64,000 nucleotides of DNA, from NCBI RefSeq assembly GCF_004563925.1, contig NZ_SPNJ01000002.1, forward strand, positions 930,001-994,000. The letters are read 5' to 3'. This stretch comes from Herbaspirillum sp. 3R11. GTDB lineage: Bacteria; Pseudomonadota; Gammaproteobacteria; Burkholderiales; Burkholderiaceae_D. Shown piece by piece: positions 57,311-64,000 of the stretch. Position 1 is the stretch's first letter. Each line of letters opens with the position of its first letter. Under the pieces are notes generated by a model. The model saw nothing but the letters and a program-made list of their open reading frames with translations, had not been told where the DNA came from and made no database searches. A program made the position numbers and the translations under genes.

Positions 57311-58285
57311 ATGACAAAAGCAATCAGAATGTTCAAGACCGGCGGACCCGAAGTCATGGAATACGTTGACGTTGAAGTCGGCGATCCCGGTCCGGGCGAA
57401 GTCCGCATCCGCCACGCCGCCGTCGGTTTGAATTTCATCGACGTCTATTTCCGCATTGGCCTGTACCCACAGCCGTTGCCGAGCGGCCTCGGCCAGGAAG
57501 GTGCAGGCACCATCGAAGCGGTCGGCGCCGGCGTTGCCGACTTCAAGGTCGGCGACCGCGTGGCTTACGCCGGTCGTCCCAACGGCGCCTACGCCGAAGC
57601 GCGCGTGATGCCCGCTGACATTCTGGTCAAGCTGCCCGATTCGATCAGCTTCGACACCGCCGCCGCGATGATGCTGCAAGGCATGACCGTGCAATACCTG
57701 CTGCGCCAGACCTATCCGTTGAAGGGCGGCGAGACCATCCTGCTGCACGCTGCCGCCGGCGGCATCGGGTTGATCGCATCGCAATGGGCCAAGGCGCTGG
57801 GCGTGACCGTGATCGGCACCGTCAGCACCGATGAGAAAGCCGCGCTGGCCACCGCTGCCGGCTGCACCCATGTCATCAATTACAAGACCGAGAATTTCGT
57901 TGAGCGCGTCAAGGAGCTCACCGACGGCAAAGGCGTGCCGGTGGTGTACGACTCGATCGGCAAGGACACCTTCCTCGGCTCACTCGACTGCCTGTCGCCA
58001 CGCGGCATGATGGTCAGCTTCGGCAGCGCCTCCGGCCCGGTGTCGCCGTTCGGCGTGAGCGAGCTGGCTTCACGCGGCTCGCTGTTCCTGACGCGTCCGT
58101 CGCTGGGCAATTACGTCGCCACGCGCGAGGCGCTCAACGCCACCGCCAACGACCTGTTCGCCATGGTTGAAGCCAAGAAGGTCAACATCGACATCAATCA
58201 GCGTTACGCGCTGAAGGACGTCGGCCAGGCGCACGCCGACCTGGAAGGCCGCAAGACCACCGGCTCCACCATCCTGATTCCTTGA
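57311..58285 (+). CDS. Quinone oxidoreductase, zinc-free MDR family
   Basis: A 324-residue NADPH:quinone reductase (QorA-like) of the medium-chain dehydrogenase superfamily. GVGLNFIDVYFRIG-like sequence (AVGLNFIDVYFRIGLYP) and LGQEGAGTIEAVG mark the catalytic domain; the Rossmann fold starts at LLHAAAGGIGLIASQWAKAL. The cysteine and histidine ligands of zinc-dependent members are absent. AGGAGA lies 7 nt before the ATG. The small membrane-protein gene follows 9 nt after its stop. Confidence 0.93.
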   Translation: MTKAIRMFKTGGPEVMEYVDVEVGDPGPGEVRIRHAAVGLNFIDVYFRIGLYPQPLPSGLGQEGAGTIEAVGAGVADFKVGDRVAYAGRPNGAYAEARVMPADILVKLPDSISFDTAAAMMLQGMTVQYLLRQTYPLKGGETILLHAAAGGIGLIASQWAKALGVTVIGTVSTDEKAALATAAGCTHVINYKTENFVERVKELTDGKGVPVVYDSIGKDTFLGSLDCLSPRGMMVSFGSASGPVSPFGVSELASRGSLFLTRPSLGNYVATREALNATANDLFAMVEAKKVNIDINQRYALKDVGQAHADLEGRKTTGSTILIP

Positions 58286-58294
58286 GGACCGGTC

Positions 58295-58456
58295 GTGACT
58301 ACCTCCGATCCCGGCAAGAGTCCGATGAACCATCCCGATGAACAGCCCTCCGGCACCGACGGTTCGCCCAAGTTCGGGCGATTGCTGGTGGTGCTGATCC
58401 TGGCGGTGCTGCTGATCGTGGCGATCACCTTCGGCAGCGAAGCGCTGTATTCCTGA
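58295..58456 (+). CDS. 53-residue single-pass membrane protein
   Basis: GTG start with GAGGA 6 nt upstream, ending TGA at 58456. The N-terminal half is polar and proline-rich (about residues 1-27), followed by one hydrophobic segment (LLVVLILAVLLIVAITFG) and a short SEALYS end. It lies 9 nt after the quinone oxidoreductase gene and before a strong terminator, so it ends that operon. Predicted inner-membrane protein with a cytosolic N-terminus. I recognise no family. An internal ATG (58325) could give a 43-residue form. Confidence 0.7.
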   Translation: MTTSDPGKSPMNHPDEQPSGTDGSPKFGRLLVVLILAVLLIVAITFGSEALYS

Positions 58457-58504
58457 TCAGGAATGTAGAAAGACAGAAATACAGAAATACAGGAAGAGGG
58501 CATA

Positions 58505-58548
58505 AAAAATCCCGGTCTTGCTCAGGTGGCAAGACCGGGATTTTCATT
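58505..58548. terminator. Strong bidirectional terminator
   Basis: A 16-bp perfect stem: AAAATCCCGGTCTTGC (58506-58521) with GCAAGACCGGGATTTT (58529-58544), 7-nt loop. It separates the plus-strand quinone reductase/small-protein operon from the converging DUF4136 gene. Confidence 0.93.
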
Positions 58549-58559
58549 TTCGCCGCTGC

Positions 58560-59252
58560 TTATTGGGCGGGTGCGGCGGGTTTGACGGTGGTGGAGGTGG
58601 TTGCTGTCGGCGCGGCAGGTGCACGCTTGTCCAGTTTCAGCACCACATGGCGAGAGACGCCGCTGGGTCCCGGGAATTCCGAAAACGCGCTGTGCACCAT
58701 GTACGGCATGGCCATCGGCAGCGTCGCTTCGCGGCCTTCGCTGTCGACCGTGACTTCATACAGCTTGCGGTCGCTGTCGGCGCGCGTGATGCTCAGGTAC
58801 AGGCGGCGCTGGAACACCGGGAAGGCGGTGGTCTGCATCGGCGGCCCCCAGAACGGATCGTAGAACGGTCCCGGACCCCAGGGGCCGAATCGTCCGCGCC
58901 ATCCCGGATAGCCCGGGCCGTACCAGAACGGATCGTAGACCGGCTGGGTCACGACGACGGTGCCAGCCTGCATGCCGTAGCTGAACGCCACCTTGAGCGT
59001 CGCCTTGACGGGCGCTTTGGCTCCGGCGGCGTCCATGAAGCCGAGGCGCTGCAGTTCAGCGCGCACCAGTTGCTCGTAATTGCGGTATTCGAGGCTGCCT
59101 TCCTGATCCTTGGTCGGCGTGAAGACATAGGACTTGTCCGGCAGGTCAGTCGGCCAGGCGTGGAAGGCGGTGACGTCGCTGGTGATGGTGCTGGCGCAGC
59201 CTGCGAGCAGGATGCTGCTTGCAGTGAAGATGATGCCGAGCAAGCGTTTCAT
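58560..59252 (-). CDS. DUF4136-domain lipoprotein
   Basis: A 230-residue protein with a lipoprotein signal: MKRLLGIIFTASSILLAGC, lipid site C19. The DUF4136 part runs from AFHAWPTDLPDKSYVFTPTK through YRNYEQLVRAELQRLGF. An aromatic Gly/Pro stretch (PFWYGPGYPGWRGRFGPW at about residues 105-125) interrupts the beta core, and the C-terminus is an Ala/Pro/Thr-rich tail. Expected to be in the outer membrane or periplasm. Divergent from pepN. Confidence 0.85.
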   Translation of the reverse strand: MKRLLGIIFTASSILLAGCASTITSDVTAFHAWPTDLPDKSYVFTPTKDQEGSLEYRNYEQLVRAELQRLGFMDAAGAKAPVKATLKVAFSYGMQAGTVVVTQPVYDPFWYGPGYPGWRGRFGPWGPGPFYDPFWGPPMQTTAFPVFQRRLYLSITRADSDRKLYEVTVDSEGREATLPMAMPYMVHSAFSEFPGPSGVSRHVVLKLDKRAPAAPTATTSTTVKPAAPAQ

Positions 59253-59370
59253 GGTGGTTCTCCGGTGATTCTGGCAAACAGTCGGGAAGCTGCGACCGTT
59301 TCTGTGAAATTCTTCTGGCAGGTCGGGGCACTATTCTCGCCCTTTTCTGCCTATCCATTCGGTTGATTGG

Positions 59371-59376
59371 TAAAAT
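59371..59376 (+). promoter_or_regulatory. Candidate -10 for pepN
   Basis: TAAAAT at 59371-59376, about 75 nt before the chosen pepN ATG. TTGATT lies only 2 nt upstream of it, so that hexamer is not a usable -35. Confidence 0.3.
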
Positions 59377-59451
59377 TGCCTTTTGTTCCTATTGCAGCTG
59401 CTTTACAGCCAGTATTGCACCTCATTGCACTTTTTCCCCGGGATCTCCTCC

Positions 59452-62154
59452 ATGCGCACCGATACGCCTCCGACGATTTACCGCAAAGATTACGCCGCAC
59501 CGACCTATTTTGTCGACACCGTCGAAATGGGTTTCGACCTCGAGCCTGAACTGACCCGCGTCGCCACCCGCATCGTGATGCAGCGCAACCCGGCCGCCGC
59601 CGGCAAGGATATCGAACTCTACGGCGAAGAACTCGAATTGGTGCAACTGCGCCTGAACGGCAAGACCCTGACCGCGCGCGACTACCGTATCCAGGGCGGC
59701 ATCCTGCGCATCGCCGGCGCCCCCGCCAAAGTCACGCTGGAAATCGAAACCACCACGCAGCCGCAGCGCAATACCTCGCTCATGGGCCTGTACGTGTCCA
59801 ACGGCAATTTCTTCACGCAATGCGAAGCCGAAGGTTTCCGCAAGATCACCTATTTCCCCGATCGTCCCGACGTCATGGGCAAGTACACCGTCATGCTGCG
59901 CGCCGACAAGAAGCAATGCCCGGTGCTGCTGTCGAACGGCAACCTGATCGAAGAGGGCGAGCTGCCTGACGGTCGTCATTACGCCAAGTGGGAAGACCCG
60001 TTCAAGAAACCGTCCTACCTGTTCGCGCTGGTGGCCGGCAAGCTGGTCTGCCAGGAAGAAAAATACAAGCTGCAATCCGGCCGCGAAGTGCTGCTACAGG
60101 TATGGGTGGAAGACGGCAACCTCGACAAGACCCAGCACGCCATGGACTCGCTCAAGAACAGCATCCGCTGGGATGAAGAGCGCTTCGGCCTGGAGCTCGA
60201 CCTGGACCGCTTCATGATCGTCGCCGTCGGCGACTTCAACATGGGCGCGATGGAGAACAAGGGCCTCAACATCTTCAACACCAAGTTCGTGCTGGCCAAT
60301 CCGCGCATCGCCACCGATGTCGACTATGCCAACATCGAAGCTGTGGTCGGCCATGAATACTTCCACAACTGGACCGGCAACCGCGTCACCTGCCGCGACT
60401 GGTTCCAGCTGTCGCTGAAGGAAGGCCTGACCGTGTTCCGCGACCAGGAATTCTCCGCCGACATGATCGGCAGTGACAGCGGCCGCGCGGTCAAGCGCAT
60501 CGACGACGTGCGCGTGCTGCGCCAGGCGCAATTCCCGGAAGACGCCGGCCCGATGGCGCATCCGGTGCGTCCCGACTCCTTCGTCGAGATCAACAATTTC
60601 TACACCGTCACCGTCTACGAAAAAGGCGCCGAAGTCGTGCGCATGTACCAGACCCTGCTCGGCCGCGACGGCTTCCGCAAGGGCATGGACCTCTACTTCC
60701 AGCGCCACGACGGCGAGGCTGTGACCTGCGACGATTTCCGCGCCGCGATGGCGGATTCCAACAAACGCGACCTCAAACAGTTCGAGCGCTGGTACAGCCA
60801 GTCCGGCACGCCGCGCGTAGCCGCTTCGGTGCGCTACGACGCCAAGGCCAAGACGCTGGAACTGACGCTGGAGCAATCCTGCCCGTCGACACCCGGTCAA
60901 AAGAAAAAGTTGCCGTTCCACATCCCTGTCGCCGTCGGCTTGCTCGACCGCAAGGGCCGCGACTTGGCGCTGACGCTGGCCGGTGAAAAGACCGCCAAGC
61001 CAGCAGCCACAGCGACCACCCGCGTGCTGGAACTGACGCAAGCGAAACAAACCTTTACCTTCACCAACGTCGCCGAAAAGCCGGTGCCGTCGATCCTGCG
61101 CGGCTTCTCTGCGCCGGTGGTGCTGGAATACGATTACAGCGACGCCGAGCTGGCCTTCCTTATGGCGCATGACAGCGACCCGTTCAACCGTTGGGAGGCC
61201 GGCCAGCGCCTCGCCACGCGCCGTCTGCTCAGCCTGACCATCGCGGTGCAGGCTGCACGCCAGTCCGGCCACGTGGTCTCGGTCGATTCCGTGCTGAACA
61301 GCCTGCAGCACGACAGCGCGCTGACGGATGCCTTGCGCGCCACGCTCAACGACGCTTCGCTCGATCCGGCGTTCCGCGAACTGGTGCTGACGCTGCCGTC
61401 GGAAACCATGATCGCCGAGCAGATGGAAGTCATCGACCCGCAAGCCATCCACGCCGCGCGCCAGTTCCTGCGCCGTACGCTGGCCAGGGAGTTGAGCGCC
61501 GACCTGCTCGAGGCTTACCGCGACAATCACGACACCGGCGCCTACAGCCCGGACGCTGCCGCCTCCGGCAAGCGCGCGCTCAAGAACGTGGTGCTGTCCT
61601 ACCTGGCCGAGCTCGACGACGAACAGGCCCACACGCTGGCGCAACAGCAATGCGACAACGCCAACAACATGACCGACCGGCTGGCTGCACTCGCCGCCCT
61701 GACCAACAGCGGCGCCGCCGGCAAGGGCAAGGCCTTGGAAGATTTCTACAGCGAGTTCGAACAGGAAGCGCTGGTCATCGACAAATGGTTCACGCTGCAG
61801 GCCACTGCGCGCACCGCCGACGTCGAGACCGTGCGCACGCTGGCGCAGCATCCGGCCTTCACACTGAAGAACCCGAACCGTGCGCGCAGCCTGATTTTCA
61901 GCTTCTGCAACGGCAATCCTTCGGCCTTCCATGCGCTCGACGGCAGCGGCTATGCCTTCTGGGCCGAGCAAGTCATCGCGCTCAACGCCAGCAACCCGCA
62001 AGTCGCCGCACGCCTGGCGCGCAGCCTGGACCGCTGGCGCAAGTATTCGCCGGCGCTGCAGGAAAGAATGCGCAACGCCTTGCGTCAGGTCGCCGACACG
62101 CCCAAACTGTCGCGCGACGTCGCCGAGGTGATCACCAAGTCGCTGGCGAACTGA
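59452..62154 (+). CDS. pepN: Aminopeptidase N (M1 family)
   Basis: A 900-residue zinc aminopeptidase that trims N-terminal residues from peptides in the cytosol. [14 protein letters not shown] (GxMEN, about residue 265) and [16 protein letters not shown] (HEXXH at about 300-304, with the third ligand glutamate in [13 protein letters not shown]) are intact. ATG 59452 is preferred because [14 protein letters not shown] resembles the family start; an earlier in-frame start at 59383 adds an unconserved leader. Length is close to the E. coli protein (870). Confidence 0.95.
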   Translation: MRTDTPPTIYRKDYAAPTYFVDTVEMGFDLEPELTRVATRIVMQRNPAAAGKDIELYGEELELVQLRLNGKTLTARDYRIQGGILRIAGAPAKVTLEIETTTQPQRNTSLMGLYVSNGNFFTQCEAEGFRKITYFPDRPDVMGKYTVMLRADKKQCPVLLSNGNLIEEGELPDGRHYAKWEDPFKKPSYLFALVAGKLVCQEEKYKLQSGREVLLQVWVEDGNLDKTQHAMDSLKNSIRWDEERFGLELDLDRFMIVAVGDFNMGAMENKGLNIFNTKFVLANPRIATDVDYANIEAVVGHEYFHNWTGNRVTCRDWFQLSLKEGLTVFRDQEFSADMIGSDSGRAVKRIDDVRVLRQAQFPEDAGPMAHPVRPDSFVEINNFYTVTVYEKGAEVVRMYQTLLGRDGFRKGMDLYFQRHDGEAVTCDDFRAAMADSNKRDLKQFERWYSQSGTPRVAASVRYDAKAKTLELTLEQSCPSTPGQKKKLPFHIPVAVGLLDRKGRDLALTLAGEKTAKPAATATTRVLELTQAKQTFTFTNVAEKPVPSILRGFSAPVVLEYDYSDAELAFLMAHDSDPFNRWEAGQRLATRRLLSLTIAVQAARQSGHVVSVDSVLNSLQHDSALTDALRATLNDASLDPAFRELVLTLPSETMIAEQMEVIDPQAIHAARQFLRRTLARELSADLLEAYRDNHDTGAYSPDAAASGKRALKNVVLSYLAELDDEQAHTLAQQQCDNANNMTDRLAALAALTNSGAAGKGKALEDFYSEFEQEALVIDKWFTLQATARTADVETVRTLAQHPAFTLKNPNRARSLIFSFCNGNPSAFHALDGSGYAFWAEQVIALNASNPQVAARLARSLDRWRKYSPALQERMRNALRQVADTPKLSRDVAEVITKSLAN

Positions 62155-62197
62155 TACCGGCAGCAATGATTTTGAATTGATTTTTAGAGAGAGCATC

Positions 62198-63202
62198 ATG
62201 ACCAAACGCATCAGCCTTACCCAGCATCTGATCGAGCAGCAGCGCCTGCACAACAAGATCCCGTCCGAACTGCGCCTGCTGATCGAAGTCGTCGGCCGCG
62301 CCTGCAAGAGCATCAGCCACGCCGTCGGCAAAGGCGCGCTCGGTGAAGTACTGGGCACCGCCGGCAGCGAAAACGTGCAGGGCGAAGTGCAGAAGAAGCT
62401 GGACGTCATCTCCAACGAAATCCTGCTCGAAGCCAACGAATGGGGCGGCCACCTGGCCGGCATGGCTTCGGAAGAAATGGAGACCATCCATCCGATTCCC
62501 AACCGTTATCCCCAGGGCGAATACCTGCTGATGTTCGATCCGCTGGACGGCTCCAGCAACATCGACGTCAATGTTTCCATCGGCACCATCTTCTCCGTGC
62601 TGAAGGCGCCGGACGGCATGACCAAGCCGTCGGAACAAGACTTCCTGCAGCCCGGCACCAAGCAAGTCGCCGCCGGCTATGCCGTGTACGGCCCGCAAAC
62701 CGTGCTGGTGCTGACCACCGGCGACGGCGTGCACTGCTTCACGCTGGACCGCGAAATGGGAGCCTGGGTACTGACGCAACGCGACATGCAGATTCCCGCC
62801 GACACCAAGGAATTCGCCATCAACGCCTCCAACGCGCGCCACTGGTATCCGCCGGTCAAGCGTTACGTCGACGAAATGCTGGCCGGCTCCACCGGTCCGC
62901 GCGGCAAGGATTTCAACATGCGCTGGATCGCCTCGATGGTCGCCGACGTGCATCGCATCCTCAACCGTGGCGGCGTTTTCATGTACCCGGCCGATGCGCG
63001 TGAACCGGACAAGCCAGGCAAGCTGCGCCTGATGTACGAAGCCAATCCCATGGCCTTCATCGTCGAGCAGGCCGGCGGCGCCGCCACCAACGGTGACCAG
63101 CGCATCCTCGACATTCAACCTGAGAAGCTGCATCAACGCGTCGCCGTGTTCCTCGGTTCGAAGAACGAAGTCGAGCGCGTCACCGGCTACCACAAGGAAT
63201 AG
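62198..63202 (+). CDS. fbp: Fructose-1,6-bisphosphatase, class 1
   Basis: Hydrolyses fructose 1,6-bisphosphate in gluconeogenesis (334 residues from ATG 62198; GAGAG upstream). The active site [19 protein letters not shown] is near residues 110-128, with [13 protein letters not shown] earlier and [13 protein letters not shown] later. It starts 44 bp after pepN in the same direction and ends before a clear terminator. It allows growth on the sugar acids and pyruvate made by the galactonate pathway genes. Confidence 0.96.
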   Translation: MTKRISLTQHLIEQQRLHNKIPSELRLLIEVVGRACKSISHAVGKGALGEVLGTAGSENVQGEVQKKLDVISNEILLEANEWGGHLAGMASEEMETIHPIPNRYPQGEYLLMFDPLDGSSNIDVNVSIGTIFSVLKAPDGMTKPSEQDFLQPGTKQVAAGYAVYGPQTVLVLTTGDGVHCFTLDREMGAWVLTQRDMQIPADTKEFAINASNARHWYPPVKRYVDEMLAGSTGPRGKDFNMRWIASMVADVHRILNRGGVFMYPADAREPDKPGKLRLMYEANPMAFIVEQAGGAATNGDQRILDIQPEKLHQRVAVFLGSKNEVERVTGYHKE

Positions 63203-63241
63203 GCAAGGAATAAATTTTCCTTGTCGGATCGTCGGACCAAC

Positions 63242-63273
63242 AAAAAGGGACTTGCAATGCAAGTCCCTTTTTT
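63242..63273. terminator. Bidirectional terminator between fbp and the PfpI gene
   Basis: AAAAAGGGACTTGC (63242-63255) pairs with GCAAGTCCCTTTTT across AAT, with extra Ts on the right. Confidence 0.93.
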
Positions 63274-63303
63274 ATTGCGCAGACATTAGTGAGCTGGTGA
63301 AAC

Positions 63304-63870
63304 TTATGCGGCCTTCTTCAACGCCGCCAGCAAGGTCTTGTTGAACGCCGGGATGTCGTCCGGCTTGCGCGAGGTGATGAAGTTGTCGTCCTGCACCACT
63401 TCACGATCGACCCACTTGCCGCCGGCATTCTTGAAGTCATCCTGCAAGCTCGGCCAGCTGGTCACGGTGCGATCCTTGGCAAGACCAGCCGAGATCAGCA
63501 GCCAGCCGCCGTGGCAGATTGCTGCGATGGGTTTGTGCGCGGCGTCGGCCTGCTGCACGAACTTGACCGCTTCCGGCACCAGCCGCATGGCGTCGCCGTT
63601 GACCACGCCGCCCGGCAACAGCACGGCGGCGTAATCTTCCTGATGCGCCTGGTCGAAGGTCTTGTCGACCTTGACCTGTTCGCCCTTGTCGACGTGTTTG
63701 AAACCCTGCAGCGAGCCCGCCTTGGCGGAGATCACGTCGACTTTGACGCCGGCGGCTTCGAGCGCCTTCTTCGGTTCCAGCAGCTCGGCTTGTTCAAAGC
63801 CGTCGGTGGCGAGGATGGCAACGCAGAGTTGAGAAGATGAGTGAGAGGATGTTGCAGATGGATTGGCCAT
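63304..63870 (-). CDS. PfpI/DJ-1-family protein (YhbO-like)
   Basis: A 188-residue class I glutamine amidotransferase-like protein. The nucleophile C119 is in PIAAICHGGWLLISAG, with an acidic residue at E26 (ATDGFEQAEL). GVVNGDAMRLVPEAVKFV is also typical. Relatives act as stress chaperone-like or deglycase-type enzymes; that activity is disputed. ATG 63870 is chosen because GGAGA lies 9 nt ahead; a longer frame start at 63912 has no such site. Confidence 0.87.
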   Translation of the reverse strand: MANPSATSSHSSSQLCVAILATDGFEQAELLEPKKALEAAGVKVDVISAKAGSLQGFKHVDKGEQVKVDKTFDQAHQEDYAAVLLPGGVVNGDAMRLVPEAVKFVQQADAAHKPIAAICHGGWLLISAGLAKDRTVTSWPSLQDDFKNAGGKWVDREVVQDDNFITSRKPDDIPAFNKTLLAALKKAA

Positions 63871-63954
63871 GATGATTTCTCCATGTGTGGTGGTCGTCCC
63901 GGCAGCAAACAAATCCGGCTGCCGGCAGAACGATCATGGTGCGCCCATACGACA

Positions 63955-63988
63955 ACGCCGCCTATCAGCGTAGCGCTGAAGGCGGCGT
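63955..63988. other. Long hairpin near the right edge
   Basis: ACGCCGCC (63955-63962) and GGCGGCGT (63981-63988) flank an inner CAGCG/CGCTG stem. No T-run is visible, and the gene it may serve lies outside the window. Confidence 0.4.
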
Positions 63989-64000
63989 CGGAATAGCGAC

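Noticed and set aside
60094..62502. An 802-codon antisense frame opposite pepN and the start of fbp.
   Set aside because: Same artefact; it crosses two genes with clear catalytic motifs and shows none of its own.

Overview
The window reads as chromosomal DNA of a betaproteobacterium of the order Burkholderiales, most like Oxalobacteraceae and Herbaspirillum-type genomes. This is inferred from high GC, strong third-position GC (which produces very long antisense open frames), the mix of housekeeping genes, and a ChvE/GguAB/GguC sugar-uptake cluster of the kind known from plant-associated proteobacteria. No phage, plasmid, transposase, CRISPR array, rRNA or tRNA gene was seen.

Region 1 (1-21250) is a large sugar-catabolism island. 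On the minus strand lie an aldose 1-epimerase, dgoK, dgoA, dgoD and a truncated MFS exporter. Divergently on the plus strand runs a galactofuranose-type ABC transporter (ytfQ-ytfR-ytfT-yjfF). It is followed by a second ABC transporter (chvE-gguA-gguB), an L-arabinonate-type IlvD/EDD dehydratase, gguC/araD1 and an SDR sugar dehydrogenase. A convergent LysR regulator (GbpR/GguR-like), a porin and an SMP-30 lactonase close the island. Together these give mutarotation, oxidation, lactone hydrolysis, dehydration, phosphorylation and aldol cleavage of D-galactose (De Ley-Doudoroff route), plus part of an oxidative L-arabinose route. A shared inverted repeat (ATTAG-N12-CTAAT) lies upstream of both chvE and the lysR gene and is my best candidate for the LysR operator.

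Region 2 (21290-34000) is mixed: an unrecognised lipoprotein, a TPR protein with a glycosyltransferase-like C-terminus, a fumarylacetoacetate-hydrolase-family enzyme, a RhlE-type RNA helicase, gluQRS overlapping a LysR gene, a WrbA-like flavoprotein, trhO and dnaE.

Region 3 (34018-42712) is an LPS/surface-glycan locus. It has two O-antigen-ligase-like proteins, two closely related GT9 paralogues in opposite orientation, a heptosyltransferase, a GT8 enzyme and an MsbA lipid flippase. Its left part is visibly more AT-rich than its surroundings.

Region 4 (42870-52047) is a run of minus-strand housekeeping genes: mug, rng, maf, rlmH, rsfS, nadD, hemF, mscS-like, purD and yebC. Region 5 (52238-64000) carries a HerA-like (YjgR/DUF853) ATPase followed 3 nt later by a SNF2 helicase, then an EamA transporter, a quinone oxidoreductase, a 53-residue membrane protein too short to be found by length-based gene calling, a DUF4136 lipoprotein, pepN, fbp and a PfpI/DJ-1 protein.

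The most unusual non-coding feature is a 118-bp palindromic intergenic element present twice (15717-15834 and 48730-48847, about 92% identical). Its outer arms differ between copies but still pair within each copy.
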